From Cheilinus undulatus (Eukaryota; Chordata; Actinopteri; Labriformes; Labridae): 64,000 nucleotides of DNA. The position numbers and the translations under genes are program-made. Positions 48,986 to 60,739 of this stretch are shown in pieces (positions within the stretch are counted from its first letter, which is position 1; the number at the start of each line of letters is the position of its first letter). The stretch is taken from contig NC_054881.1 of assembly GCF_018320785.1 (NCBI RefSeq), positions 14,074,275 to 14,138,274 on the forward strand. The letters are read 5' to 3'. The notes below the pieces were generated by a model, which was given only the letters and a program-made list of their open reading frames with translations, had not been told where the DNA came from and ran no database searches.

Positions 48986-49285
48986 CTCAAGGACCATGCA
49001 TCCATTTTCTAGAAGGGGTCACAGGAGGCTGGAGCCTATCCTGGCTGGCACTGTGCTAAAGGCAGGTTGCCAGTCAAAAGGACAAACAACCAGGCACGCT
49101 AACATTCACACCTATGGCCAATTTTTAGTCACCAATTCACCTAATACACGTTTTTGGTGGAGTACCTGAAGAAAACCCACGCATGCAGAGGAAGAACAAA
49201 CTCTGCACAGAAAGGCCCTGACTGGGAAGTTAATCAGGAACCTTCTTGCTGTAAGGCAACAGTGCTAACCCACCATGCAGCTGGC
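48986..49285 (+). repeat. Insertion inside the LINE: abundant vertebrate-type repeat
   Basis: catccattttctagaagggg, ggctggagcctatcctggc, cattcacacctatggccaat, and agtcaccaattcacctaata in order, a very widespread fish repeat. It interrupts the LINE reading between GLYASRTM and KIVAGPSH; catgca occurs at both junctions. Confidence 0.65.
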
Positions 49286-49428
49286 CACCAAGACTCATGC
49301 AGATAAAATTGTAGCTGGCCCCTCTCACTGTGGGCGTGGACTTTTGAGACCCTTCCCTTCTGGCAGGACGCTGAGGTCCATCAGGACCAAAACCTTACGT
49401 TACAAGAGCAGTTTTCTTCCCCACAGCT

Positions 49429-50441
49429 GTCTAATGCAGGGGTACTCAACCTTTTCAGCCCGCCACCCCCAAAATAAAGGTGCCAGAGACCAGGGACCAC
49501 AAATATACCTGAAGGAGGTTGAACAGCCATGCACATTCAAGAATAGTGTGCAGACAAGGCCTTCCATAAGGGGGGATAAAGGGGAGAGCTTTCTGGGGCC
49601 CAGTCACACTGGGGGCCAGTGGAGGTCAGCAAAATTATGGTCTACTGTAAAGTTAAACTGTGATATCCATATTGCATATTTTGCCTGAATAATAATCACT
49701 CTTATCGAATAAATACATATATTTTTAATTCTTTTGTGCTGTAGTAAATAGCCTTCTTAAAATGTAAATCCATTTTCTTTAAAAAAAAAAAAAAAGGGGT
49801 TAAAATGGCAAAAAAAAATTGGTGGAAAAGGTGGTGAAATGGGAGTTTTAAAGTAGCAGAAATGAGTTAAAAGTGGCAAAAAAATAAGCTAAAAATGGCA
49901 AAATAAAAGCAAAAAATGGCAAAAAATGGTTAAAGTGGCAAAAAGAGGTATAAAAAGTGGTAAAAGGGGAATAAAATTTAATAAAATTGATTTAAAGTGT
50001 CAAAAATGTGTGGAAAATTTGGTGAAATGGGATGAAAATGTGTTTTAAATGGGCAAAAATGGGTTAATTGAGGCAGAAAAATAGATAGAAATTGGCAGAA
50101 ATGGGTTAAACTGGCAAAAATGGTCATAATGAATGGTAAAATGTGGTTAAAATGGGCAAAAATGGGTGTAAAAAGTGGTTAATCGTGGAAATAGTAGGTC
50201 AACATTGGGACAAGTGGTGGAAAGGGTTTAAAATGTACAAAAATTGGTTTTAAGTAGCAAAAATGTGTTTAAATTGCAAAATTGTTGGGAAAATGGATGA
50301 AAATGGGTTAAAATTAGTGTTAAGTAGCAAAAGTGTAGTTTAAAGAATATCCACAGTTTTTCTAAGGCACGTGTAGACCCCGTCAGTCCCACGACTGCCA
50401 AGGGGGTCCCGACCCCCACGTTGAGAACCACTGGTCTAGTG
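49429..50441. mobile_element. hAT-like element inside the LINE, with 8-base target duplication
   Basis: Ends caggggtactcaac (49437) and gttgagaaccactg (to 50433) are inverted. Flanks gtctaatg (49429-49436) and gtctagtg (50434-50441) match 7 of 8. Removing it rejoins the LINE text. The interior is mostly a minisatellite. Confidence 0.8.
49795..50345. repeat. Minisatellite inside the hAT-like element
   Basis: Dozens of degenerate units of about 17-20 bases on the theme gttaaaatggcaaaaatgg; almost no C apart from that in ggcaaa. Frames across it are meaningless. Confidence 0.8.
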
Positions 50442-51265
50442 AACAGTACTCTGGCCCTCTCCCCTACCAGAACCAGAACCAGCAGACAAAGTAATGCATG
50501 TTTGTAAAGACTCTATGCGTTACATTAACACTCACTGGACTTTATCTCTTCTGTTTACAACTGCAAACTCTATGTGCCATATTTTCTTTAGATAATTGCA
50601 CTATAACCAGTAAATCTGAAGACCTGTCCAGTTTCTCCAGTTTTGCACCTCTGTACATACTTTTGTGATGTTTATATACTATTACTACTATATTTTCTAT
50701 AACAATCTATTTAAGTTTCTGGCCTCTTAATATTTTTATTCACCTCTTAATTTTTATTCTTCTTCCATGTTGTCTCTTTTGTACACCAAGTCAAATTTCT
50801 TGTAAATAAAAATGTACTTGGTAAGTTGATTCTGATTGAAATTGCAAAAATACATTAGCATTGGTTTGGTACAAAAAGTTGTCACTGTTGTCACTTTTAA
50901 TGGATTGACTCCTCTCGAATGCACCTGTCTATTAAAAAATCTTAGCTCCTCTACAGCTTTGGTGCTTTTTGTTCCTACTGATCACTAAAATAACAGAGAT
51001 TGTATCATTTAAGACACACGGTATCAAAAATCTTCACAACCTTTATGTCAACACTTGCCTATTTGGTGCCCTTTTCCCCACTGTCTTCTTCATACAGCCA
51101 TTCTCTCTACAGTTGATCTAATTTAAAGGCAAAAAACCCAAAATAACAAGAAGGAAATACATCTCTCACAATTGCACAGATTTAGGATATTTGGCTTCAT
51201 AGAGTTGTCTTTCTCTTGCATTTCTTCACATGTTAAAGGTAAATAAAGTAATTTCTGTTGCTCTG

Positions 51266-51801
51266 TCAATGCAGTATGGTGATACTGCGGTCAGTCACAG
51301 CGCACGCCGGCAGCAGCGGGCCACTAAAAGGATGTGTTATGCTGTACACAACAGCAAAGGAGTCTGGCTCATAAAACAACAGCGTTTTACTCGGCCAGTC
51401 TAGCAGCAGCCCGATCCTCTCTGGTCTCCTCACTACTTGCAGAGGAACCTTCTTCCCCGCGTGGCAGAAGGAGTAGTCCCCGTCATAATGGGACAGCACC
51501 CAGGACTGATCATTGTGACCCAGTCGAGCCCCATTTCCTGAGCCCTTCCGCTCCAGAGAGGAGTAGCAGACCCCGACCTTGAAGGCGCCGCTCTGGCCGA
51601 CGTCCACCACCCAGCTGTGGGTGCCGGAGGACATGGACAGGGATCCCAGCGCGTTGGGCCAACAGTCGAAGCGTGCGGGGTCATAGGGTGGCGACTGGCG
51701 AGATTTTTTGTGGAGGAAGGTTAAAGTGCAGAAGTTGTCAGAGAGAGAGAGGAGGGGGCTCACGGTGCGCTCATCAAACTTTAAATACGGCGATCCGTAA
51801 G
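51266..51801 (-). CDS. bspry: bspry last coding exon: PRY-SPRY domain
   Basis: Residues 294-471 and TGA. The whole PRY-SPRY is in one exon, as usual in the TRIM family: [60 protein letters not shown], and the end AVTDRSITILH. Acceptor cccaaag. This exon is more GC-rich than its surroundings. Confidence 0.96.
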
Positions 51802-54800
51802 CTTTGGGAAGATAAAAAGATAAATAAAATGTCACACACTTACAGAGGAGGATCGAGGCCAGAGGTAAAGGAAAAAATAATGCTGTGCACTTAGAGAATA
51901 AAGTTGAAGTCATGTCAAGAATAAAGTCAAAGCTAATTACTATAACAAACACCTGATTTTAGACACTGTATTTTTGAGCTAAATGAGAAAGAATCTCTTG
52001 TCGATGTTCATCAATACAAGGTGATTTGTATAGACAGTCAAGATTTGCTGTTTCTTATTGTCTTCAGTACTATTGGCACAGGATTAACTTGTTGACCTCT
52101 GGTAATAAATCAACCCCTGATGTCAGTGTTTGCTGTGATGCATGCGCATGGGACAAACAAAGTCAATGTAAACAAATTTACTGTACAAAATAGAAAAAAG
52201 TATTTGGCCACCTGCCCAGTACATCAACAGGACTGTAACATTGAATTCAAATACATGTAATTTAATATGGAATTGAAAGGCTTTCCACAAGATTTCTGAG
52301 TGTTTATGCCGATTCCTTCTGCCGGAGCATTCATGAGGTCTGGATGTTGGACGAAGCCTGGCTTGCAGTCTCCACTCTAGTCCATCCCAAAGGTGCTGAA
52401 CGGGGTTGAGGTCAGGGCTCTGTGCAGGAAGGTCAAGTTCTTCCACGCCAGCCTCGTCAAACCGTGTCCATCTAGTCCTTGCTTTGTGCACTGGGGCACA
52501 GTTATGTTGGAACAGAAAAGGGCCTTCCTCAAAATGTTGCCTCAAAGTTGGACGCATAGAATTTTATGTGGTCTGCTATGTGGCTGAGTTGCTGCTGTTC
52601 CTAAATGCTTCTACTTTCTGTAAATATCACTTACAGTTGACAGTGGAACATCCAGCAGGGATGAAATTTCACTGTCTTACTACAAAGGTGGCATCTGTCA
52701 CAGTACCATGCTTGAAGTCTCTGGGCTCTTCAGACCGACCCATTTTGTATCACGAATGTTTGCAGATGGAGACTGCATGGCTAGGTGCTTGATTTTATTC
52801 ACCTGTGGCAACCATGAAACACCTGAATTCAATAACGAACAGGAGTAGCCAAACACTTTTGTCCATACAGTGTAAGATAAGCCATAACACAACACTTTAA
52901 ATGTCTAACATGGCTGTATTTTAAATGTCTGGAATCAATCAAACAAGAATCCATAATATGTGTATGTAATGCCCTATTATCAGAATCTTTAAGAAGAGTT
53001 TACAGTTACAAAATGCACTAACCATTTGGCCCCAGCAGAACAGCAGAGGCCCATAGCCCCCTGAGCAGCTTGCTGTCGCTGCATGCAGGGTTCAGGTTGA
53101 GCTGGTCTGTGTCAACTGGCTCCCCGACCCCTTCGGCCTCCTCCACCCTGACACATAAACATCAAGAAGAGGGGACATATTATCTTTCTGGTATGCTCTG
53201 AGCAACAAAAAGTATAAACATTTCATATGATAACAGCCCACCTTTCTGCAATCTCCTGGACACTTGTCTGAAAACAAGGAAGGAAGTGAATGATTATGTA
53301 GTTTAGTCATTTATGGCTGTTATCAGGACACTGCTAATCCAGCACAAGTTCCTCTATTCTTTCATTTCCTAGCAACAATTTCCAAATCTCTCACCACTAG
53401 CTGTGTGTCTGGAGTGTGTGTCAGCGTGTGCACCAGGCTGGAGCGTGTTTGCGACAGACTGGACAGAGCCTGGCTCCAGTGAGCTCTCTGGGTGAGGAGA
53501 CACTGCTCCACTCGCTCCTCTTCTCTCTGCACCTCCTCCAACAGGCGCTGCTCCTCCTCCTCCAGGGCTTCACGTGCCGCGCTGACCTGAGCCAGGACCT
53601 GCTCTCTGGCCCTGCTTGCTGCTGCCTACACAGAGACACAGGGAGGAAGGAGGAAATAGTGGAAGATACTGTGGTGGGTTTTGATCCCATTGCATAATCA
53701 AGAAAAGAAGCACTGTGACTCACAAACAGTTCAGCTGTGATGTGGGGGAATTTTAGTGGAAGCCAAATGAGATAACACCTTGAATCTGCATGCATTTTTG
53801 TGTTGTGTTTATGTTGAAGCTTCAGGATGAAATTTAACAGGACCAGATGCGCTATTATCTCACCTTTTATATGATTATATCACACAGATGCAGGGCTTGC
53901 TCATAGCAGATACAGTAACACTTATGACCACTGACACAATTACTCTCTTTCTCAGCAGGTTACACATTACCAGTCAAACACACTAACCCAGTTTTAGGTG
54001 CTTGACATGCTTAAATAAACTAAAAACCAGGCAGAACATGACCTAAAAAACAGGATAAGTAACCTACTGAAATTGCAGGGGCTATAAACAATAAAACTTT
54101 TATTTATTCAGCTTGCTTTGCCTGAATCTGCTCATTTCTGTACTCAAGCAACAGCAACAAAATAACTGTTTTAGATAATTTATCATTTTTTTGCTGATAA
54201 ATCCAGACATTTGACATGAATTGAGCATTTTAACCACATTTAAAACTCCACACATGGCCAAAAGGGCAGCTTTATTCACTGTAATGGAACAAACAGGAGG
54301 GGATCCATGGTAATTAAATGACCTGGCTACTGACTGTATGGCGTGGCTAGCTGGCAGGGCTTAAGTATCCATTCCCATAGTTTTCTGTGATCAAAAGTCT
54401 CTGCAATGTTCAGAGTTCCTGCTCTCCGTTCACAGTGCTAGTTTTTAATTTTTGTCCTTTTGTCAGATGTAATTCTATTTTGCTGCTCCCTGGGTAAGAC
54501 AAGCAGCATGCTTTGACTTTCCAGGGAGTGCAGGCAGGTCAGTTCAGCACCTGGGCTCTTCTATTGTGAAGCCATGCTGTGGTTTAGCATTGTCTTGCTG
54601 AAATATGCAAGCCTTCCCTGAAAGAGATGTTGTCAGGATGGCAGCATAAGCTGCTCTAAAACCTCTGTATACTTTTCAGCATACATAGTACCGTTCCAAA
54701 TGTGTAAGCTCTCTGCACCGTATTAACTAATGCAACCCCACCTTAACCAGCTTTTGAACTGTCCTTTCAGCTTTGCTCCTTGTGCACATAGATTTCTTCA

Positions 54801-57800
54801 GACTCTCTGAATCTTTCGATAATATTTTGCAAAGGAACAATTTTTTGAAATTGTTCCAATTTTTTTTTAGATTGGTGAGCCTCTACCAATCTTATTCTGA
54901 GACTCTGCCTCTCTAAAATGCTTCTTCTACCCAGTCATGTCACTGACCTGTTGCAAATTAACCTAATTAGTTGCAAAATGCTCCTCCAGCTGTTTTTCAT
55001 TAGTATCACTCACTTTTCCAGCCTTTCTGTCCCTACTTTTTTGAGATGTGTTGCTGCCATCATTTTCAAATAAAACTCATATTTTTCATAAAATGTTGAA
55101 ATGTCTCAGTTTTAACATCTGATATGTTGGTTTTGTTTTGCTGTGAATAAAATTTGGGTTTATGAGATTTCCAAATCATTGCATTCTGTTTTTATTTGCA
55201 TTTTACACAGCCCCCCAACTTTTTTGGAATTGGGGTTGTATTTGTTCAAAGGAGATTTTTTCATTAAGATAAAATCATGCTCTGAATTTTGGAAATCATT
55301 ACATCCATCTTTTTTTTTAACTTTTAACATGGACACTTCAACCTGGTAAACACTCTTCTCCCCCTCTTCAGCTGTGCATGTAAGCAGGACATGAGGTATT
55401 ATATTCACTAATATTTGAGAAAGTAAAGGCTGCAGTGGCTAAATTTGTCTGTTAAAACATTATTCTCAGCAGACATCTTAGTTATAACAAGAATGAGCTA
55501 AATGTGCTGTTAAACTGCATTGCTACATTATGATGGTGATGATAAAGGAGTAAGTGAAGAGTGGGAATCATACATCCTGATGTTATGAATTATCAACATG
55601 ATAAAGATACGAAACAAGTGGTTCATGTCTAGTACTGTCCCTGCAGAGGTAGATTTATCGTATAGTAACCACAGAAATAAATCACTTTAAATTGAGAGTC
55701 ATTAATTTGGAAATGATGCATTGTCTCCTTAAGTCACATTAGTGTGATCTGACAGGTGTTACAGACCAGCCTGCTGCAAGTTTCAAGTCATGTTATTGCA
55801 AATCTTTGATCTGAAATTGGCTCAACAGATGTATAAAATAATAAAACCACAAAAAAGTTCACCATATCACCAGAAAAACTTGTGGTTTTAACTTTTTCTG
55901 TTGGCCCTCTACCTCGTTTTAAGATTCATTACTTAACAAAATGTCCAGGCCAGTATGTTTAGCTTTGTTTGCAGATAATAATTTCAGTTTATAACATCTT
56001 AATGATGAGAGGTTGATGAATCATCTTTCTGTTCTAGCTGCTCAAATAAAGTCCGTTATAATGACTGGTTAAAAAAAAATGCACTTTTTGTGCTATTTAA
56101 CTATTATTATTTTTAATCGTGTTTAACTGTGGAGAACCATCCATGCATACAGGCACTGACACTGATCTCTGGTAATCACAAAAAAAAGTGATTTTTTTTT
56201 GTTCATTGCTGATAATGGTTTTATTATATCCATGTATCGAGATAACAAAATAATTTGCTTGAGGTAAAGAGGCTGTTTTCACCTGGTTATTATCTCCTGG
56301 TAGCTTAACTGTTTTTGAAATCTTAATTCAAAAATGGAAATAAATTTTATGTGTTCCCAAGTTTCTGATGCTGTTTCACCCTGTAAAGCCGACCTCAAAT
56401 AATAGCCAGAAAATTCTACTTTTTTTGGAAATGAGATGTGTATTTAACATTCTACTAAAACCCAAAAAACTAAAAGTTGCAATAAAATGTCACATTTTTT
56501 ATATCACATTTGCACTCTAAGGCATTTTTTATCACTTATATGATTGTATACAAAAGGTTTTTAAGGAAATTATTGATCATATCTGTAAAGGTCTCATCAA
56601 ATATGATACAACTGGCTTTAAAGGGTTAATGGCCACAATGTTGACCCATACTATTACAGAGGCTTTAGCTAACACTTTAAATGATTAACTCTCTAAATCT
56701 GACCATAAACACAAAAGTGGTTAAAGAGATATTACAGAGAAGTGCACAGACATCAAGTTTCAATTTCAGTAACAATTCTGACTTCCCACAATCGTGTTCT
56801 CTGCTCATTGAACAGTTCTTACTTAAATTTAAGTGAGCAGAAGGGGGAGCCACGGCATATACCCTAGTTAGTTTGAAAATGTTGCCTGTCGATGACATCA
56901 TGCCACAAAGAAGTGGTTTCTGGATATAGAGAAGTGCTATAAAATTCCATAGTTTTGTCCAGTTTACAGCTTACTCCTTTTGAGTCATTAAAGCAGTGAC
57001 ACATTGAGGCAATACGTTTACAAAGCTCTCAGAGAGAAATTCGGACATGGATTAAAAGCCCCCATCTAAAGTCTGGAGAAGTAGAATGAAACAATGCCCA
57101 GATATGGTCCTTTTTCTACCAAGCAGTCACGTTTGGTTCAGTACAATTTTTCTGCAATTTGGCACAGAAATTCCCTGAACTTTTCAGTGTCTAACAGGAA
57201 ATCAGTCTCTTGTGCCATCAGGATTATCTGACAGCAAACAATCCATAGCAAGCGACATAAAGAAGATGACAGAAAGGCAGCCTTTGGTTAAAAAAAAAAG
57301 GTAAAACTACCTTGGTCATAAGGGACCACTCTGGTTTTGAGGAGTCAAAACTGAAGCAATGCAAAATAACTTGCAGAATTTGTTATACAGTTGTGGCTGC
57401 CTTCAAGGCAACACAGCAAATTAATTGAATCATTTGAAATCCAAACAGAAAGTGGTATATTGAACAACAGTTGTGATTATGAGTTTTTGCCATAATAGAG
57501 CAGCCATATTATAGATAAATATGCTGACGAGGTGATTTTACTCTTCCTGGATAAGGTATCCATCAGTTTCAGTTCTCCTGACTTTGTTAATCCTTGAGGG
57601 TTAATTTGCTTAAAAAACTTGTAACCAAAATCATGCATGCACGAGAAATTAACATGAGGCAACCGCTGTGGATGAAATCAGCAAACAAAACCTCTAATTC
57701 TAGATGTACTCTACTGTGAAAGCATGCTCATAATCCTAAGATTTCATACTGTTTTACAAACAATACACATGCACACCTAACATAAATACTGTAGTTTGAA

Positions 57801-60583
57801 GAACTAAGAATGTAAACTTCCATGACTATATTGAGTCAATTTTCTGTGCAGGGATGACCTCTTTTCAATTTTCCACTACATGTGAGCATGCAAAGAAGCA
57901 CTGAGATGATTAGTCTGAAAATCAATCACCCAGTGAAGTTAATATTCATCATTGATCATTTACTGGTTCCTGTTTCTCAAAATATGCAGGTTTCAGCTTC
58001 TCTCTTGGTGATATTTCTTTGCAAACAGAATATTTTAAAACTTTGGGACAGCTGGATGGTGCCTAGGTTTACAGCATTTTTTACTTTGTTTGAAAATTGT
58101 ATGAAACATGGAGGTAGCCAACACAACACGTGTGAAAACATGCGGGTGGTCATATGGAACCCTTACATTAAAGAGAGTGAGCCAATGTCAAAATTCTGCA
58201 TTTAGTGCGTCAGTATTGAAGCTAGTGGTGTGTCTGTGTGGGATCATGGTCGTGGTTTAGTGGGTGGGGATCAGGGGCGTTTCTCACCTGAAGCTTTTGC
58301 TCTTTGGCTGTCAGCGTCTGCTCGATAAACTTCTCAATCCTCAGAGCCTGCAGCTGTATTTTCTCACACACATCCACCAGTTGGTTCTGGGGGACACACA
58401 TAAATGTACACAAAGATAAACACACACACTGTGGTTTTAGAAAAGCTCATCACATAGCCAGGGCATCATCAGCTGGAGACTCAACAAGAAATTCCTGTCT
58501 TTTCAAATACCAGGCAGAGGAATCAGAGAAGTATAATACATGCAAACTGTGGCACACCCATGAAAAATTACAAAGTAAACACTGCATTGCATACAGTGTT
58601 AGATTAAGATCATGATATCCAAATCAGTACTTTTGTTACATGCTTCAATCTCAACTAAGTTGCACATGAACAGTTTCTAAATAAACATAAAAGCAGACAT
58701 TTCAATTATGCTATATAAGTTTAAAAGAACAAAATCAAATCTGTCTAATGAGGCCAACAATGACATGACCATTCACATACCAATACAACCATCGGCCACA
58801 AGATAATGACCCACAGTCTAACTACTTACTTTGTCAGAAATGTGATAATTCCATCAGGTTGTATCCTTATTATTAGAGTTGCTGTGGGTAGTAGCAGTGT
58901 AGCCTATTAAAGTGCATTGTATTGAAATATGTTATAATATTTGGCCTACTTTTTTAGCATACATGTGGGTCAAAGCTATTAGCAATACCTTTCAATGCAA
59001 TGCACTATAGTACACCATAGTGATGTGTCATTTGTGAACGAGCCAATTCAAAGAGCCAGCTCTGTTACACGAACGATAAGATTTGAATCCTATTTTATAT
59101 CATTGTTACTATCTCTAATGTTATCTTTATATATTTTGTGTATGTCCGTGTTTTATCTGACTGATTAGTAGAGAAGATATTTTCTCCACACTACTCCACC
59201 ACAGGTACACTATGCGTGAGGACTCAGGCTTGATGTTCTAACATTGATGCTTTATATCAGGGATATCATACAGCCCAGCCAGGTGCGCAATTTCCATTTG
59301 GTCCACAAAGTGTTTAGAGGAGAAAATATATTTTCAAAAATAACTATTTTCATTATGTTAAAAAATTAGGCATAACTGGAATAAAATACCAGCACAAATA
59401 TCAATCAAACATCATGATATTGCTAAATTTGGCAGGTCAAGTAAGGCCAAAGTGGTACTAAATGAAGAAGCCAGAAGTGCCAGCTCTTCTTCCTGAGCTG
59501 AGTCAAATGACCCAAATCACCAAAAAGAGCTTAAATACCCATCACAAGCATACCACCAACCACTACAACTTCACAGATAGCAAAAAGATATCATCTTTCT
59601 ACAGAGGCCAGGCCCAAAGAGGACATTTATCTTTGCATTTGATTTTACTCAATTTCCTGTTGTTTCTGTGAGTAATTTGGCACTTTTCCAGTTATCTTAG
59701 CATGTTGTTACCTTACCACAACAATGCTAGCTTTCTTGTATAAACATGTTAATTTCTTTAATTTATTAAAAACATTAGCAATTAACATATTACAAGGAAA
59801 ACTAGCATTGTTATCTCAAGATGAGTCTAAACAAGTCCAAACCTCAAGAAAGTCATCACTTCAGCAAATCAATTGTTAGCTAAACAAAATGGGATAAACA
59901 ACATCTATGTGTGGATGTCTGCTTAGGGCTTCCGTACCTTTTACCTTCGTAAAACTTCCAATTAAGGCTAAACGACTTACTGAACTGTATTTAATGGCGC
60001 AGGTGATTTTAATGTTACTTCTGAAAGGTACAGGTTGGAGTGTTAACATTCCTGTGCTAATTTCAGTCCTCAAATCCTTAAAAGTCTTTATCTTGCATAT
60101 TTTGTTATCGATGACTGTTAATTTGTCGCTAAAAGGTAAACTTTATCAAAAGATAAGGTTGCTGCACGTGACTACATCACTCACCCTTACTGCGGTTACT
60201 CTGGTAACCAAACGGGTCACCGTGTGCCCGTGGCAGGGGCCCACAATGGCGCAATGAGAGCAAATGAGTTTCTGCTCGGTCCCACAGAACCAGTCCAGCT
60301 CAGTTTCATGCTCCACGCACAGCTCCAATTCACCGGAGAAGATCCCAGACTCGGTGTCCGTGGCTGTGGCGGTCCCTCCCGGAAAGTTCGCCTCGACTTC
60401 ACCGCCGAAGGAGCTCTTGTCCCCCGCCTGCTGGTGCTCCTTCTCCTTCACCCCGTCGCTCAACACGGAGAAAATAGGCTGTTCAAAATCCATATCCTCG
60501 ATTTTAACGCCGGTAAAAGTCTCCTTTTTGTCGACGGGGGACGTCGGACATGTTAACTCGCACGTTATGAGCTCTTCAGTCAT
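51266..60583 (-). CDS. bspry: B-box and SPRY domain-containing protein (bspry), six coding exons
   Basis: BSPRY is a TRIM-like protein without a RING; in mammals it binds 14-3-3 proteins and the epithelial calcium channel TRPV5. Minus-strand coding exons: 60583-60185, 58386-58288, 53625-53395, 53267-53242, 53147-53023, 51801-51266. They join in phase to 471 codons (human 402). Parts: acidic N-terminal extension 1-87; B-box 89-120 (C89, H92, C100, E103, C108, C111, C117, H120), with Cys where most B-boxes have His, as in human BSPRY; coiled coil about 134-243; PRY-SPRY about 300-471 with [26 protein letters not shown] and RKGSGNGARLGHN. TRIM14 is the nearest alternative, but the PRY-SPRY sequence fits BSPRY far better. 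The chosen ATG has G at -3; the frame stays open upstream to an ATG at 60739, so a longer form cannot be excluded. Confidence 0.93.
52180..52873 (-). pseudogene. Tc1-like element relic in bspry intron
   Basis: Minus strand: [20 protein letters not shown] and [20 protein letters not shown] are the second and third DDE landmarks. The ends actgtac...gtatttggcca (52180) and tggctac...gtccatacagtg (to 52873) are imperfect inverted repeats. Internally deleted and frameshifted. Confidence 0.8.
53023..53147 (-). CDS. bspry: bspry coding exon 5
   Basis: Residues 252-293: RVEEAEGVGEPVDTDQLNLN then LLRGLWASAVLLGPN. It aligns with RTEEAEGILDPQESEMLNFN and LLTQLWATAVLG of BSPRY. Acceptor gtcag, donor AATG|gttagt. 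Confidence 0.92.
53242..53267 (-). CDS. bspry: bspry coding exon 4: 26-base microexon
   Basis: Only 26 bases (TSVQEIAE plus two bases), joining codons 244-252. It matches the QEIFER stretch of human BSPRY. Good signals on both sides (tttcag, AG|gtgggc), and the phase is needed to connect exons 3 and 5. Too short for a normal ORF scan. TRIM-family genes often have a tiny exon at this place. Confidence 0.87.
53395..53625 (-). CDS. bspry: bspry coding exon 3: coiled coil
   Basis: Seventy-seven codons (167-243), strongly charged and heptad-like: AREALEEEEQRLLEEVQREE, then CLLTQRAHWSQALSSL. It matches CESEEQRLLEQVHGEEERAH and LTQRVHWAEALQKL of BSPRY. Acceptor tgtag, donor GTG|gtgaga. Confidence 0.94.
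54355..55245 (-). mobile_element. Decayed DNA transposon in bspry intron
   Basis: Right end caaatcattgcattctgttt then gcccccc...ttggaattggggttgta matches the terminus at 5990-6114. The interior (gcattgtcttgctgaaatatgc, gatgttgtcaggatggcagc) follows a widespread fish element, with its transposase on the minus strand, now unreadable. Probably Tc1/mariner-related. Confidence 0.6.
58288..58386 (-). CDS. bspry: bspry coding exon 2: coiled coil start
   Basis: Thirty-three codons (134-166), NQLVDVCEKIQLQALRIEKF then IEQTLTAKEQKLQ. It aligns with the NKIVDQCERLQLQSAAITKY region of BSPRY. Acceptor ccccag, donor CAG|gtgaga. Confidence 0.93.
59015..59200. repeat. Possible hAT-type repeat fragment in bspry intron 1
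   Basis: tagtgatgtgtcatttgtga and acgagccaattcaaagagcc are words of a common fish hAT-type repeat. Only one end is seen. Confidence 0.35.
60185..60583 (-). CDS. bspry: bspry coding exon 1: acidic extension and B-box
   Basis: Residues 1-133. The first 87 residues are acidic, rich in Ser, Thr and Glu, and longer than in mammalian BSPRY; I recognise no domain in them. The B-box follows: LCVEHETELDWFCGTEQKL then ICSHCAIVGPCHGH. Donor AGG|gtgagt. Confidence 0.9.
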
Positions 60584-60739
60584 GGCACAACAACGCAACA
60601 GGTGCACCGGCAGAGCTGGAGTCGCACCTACACAGCGCAGTAATACAGGTGTAACAGGTGAGCGGAACACGGAAGTAACACGGACATCAGAGGTCAGAGC
60701 TGACAGGGAAAAAAAGGTTTCTGCTCTGCTGGTTTTCAC

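Larger units (their letters stand above)
48640..50840 (+). mobile_element. LINE (L2/Rex-like) 3' end, split by two insertions
   Basis: Three collinear pieces. 48640-48985 encodes reverse-transcriptase C-terminal fragments (APITLCDSP, FHFLRTLITQDLKW, FKLPKT...VHVYTAIL, GLYASRTM). 49290-49436 continues (KIVAGPSH, PFPSGRTLRSIRTKT). 50434-50840 is the tail, ending acttggtaagttgattctga, typical of fish L2-like elements. Frameshifts and stops abound. Plus orientation. Confidence 0.75.

Noticed and set aside
49275..49688. 137-codon frame as a gene
   Set aside because: It runs across a LINE fragment and the end of an inserted hAT-like element, so it is chimeric transposon sequence.
49795..50345. CRISPR-like array
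   Set aside because: The units are contiguous and degenerate with no spacers; it is a minisatellite in a vertebrate genome.
51334..51582. Plus-strand frame over the bspry SPRY exon
   Set aside because: Antisense shadow of the PRY-SPRY coding sequence.
51266..60583. TRIM14 as the identity of the minus-strand gene
   Set aside because: The B-box and overall layout are similar, but [22 protein letters not shown] and the RKGSG...RLGHN stretch match BSPRY and not TRIM14.
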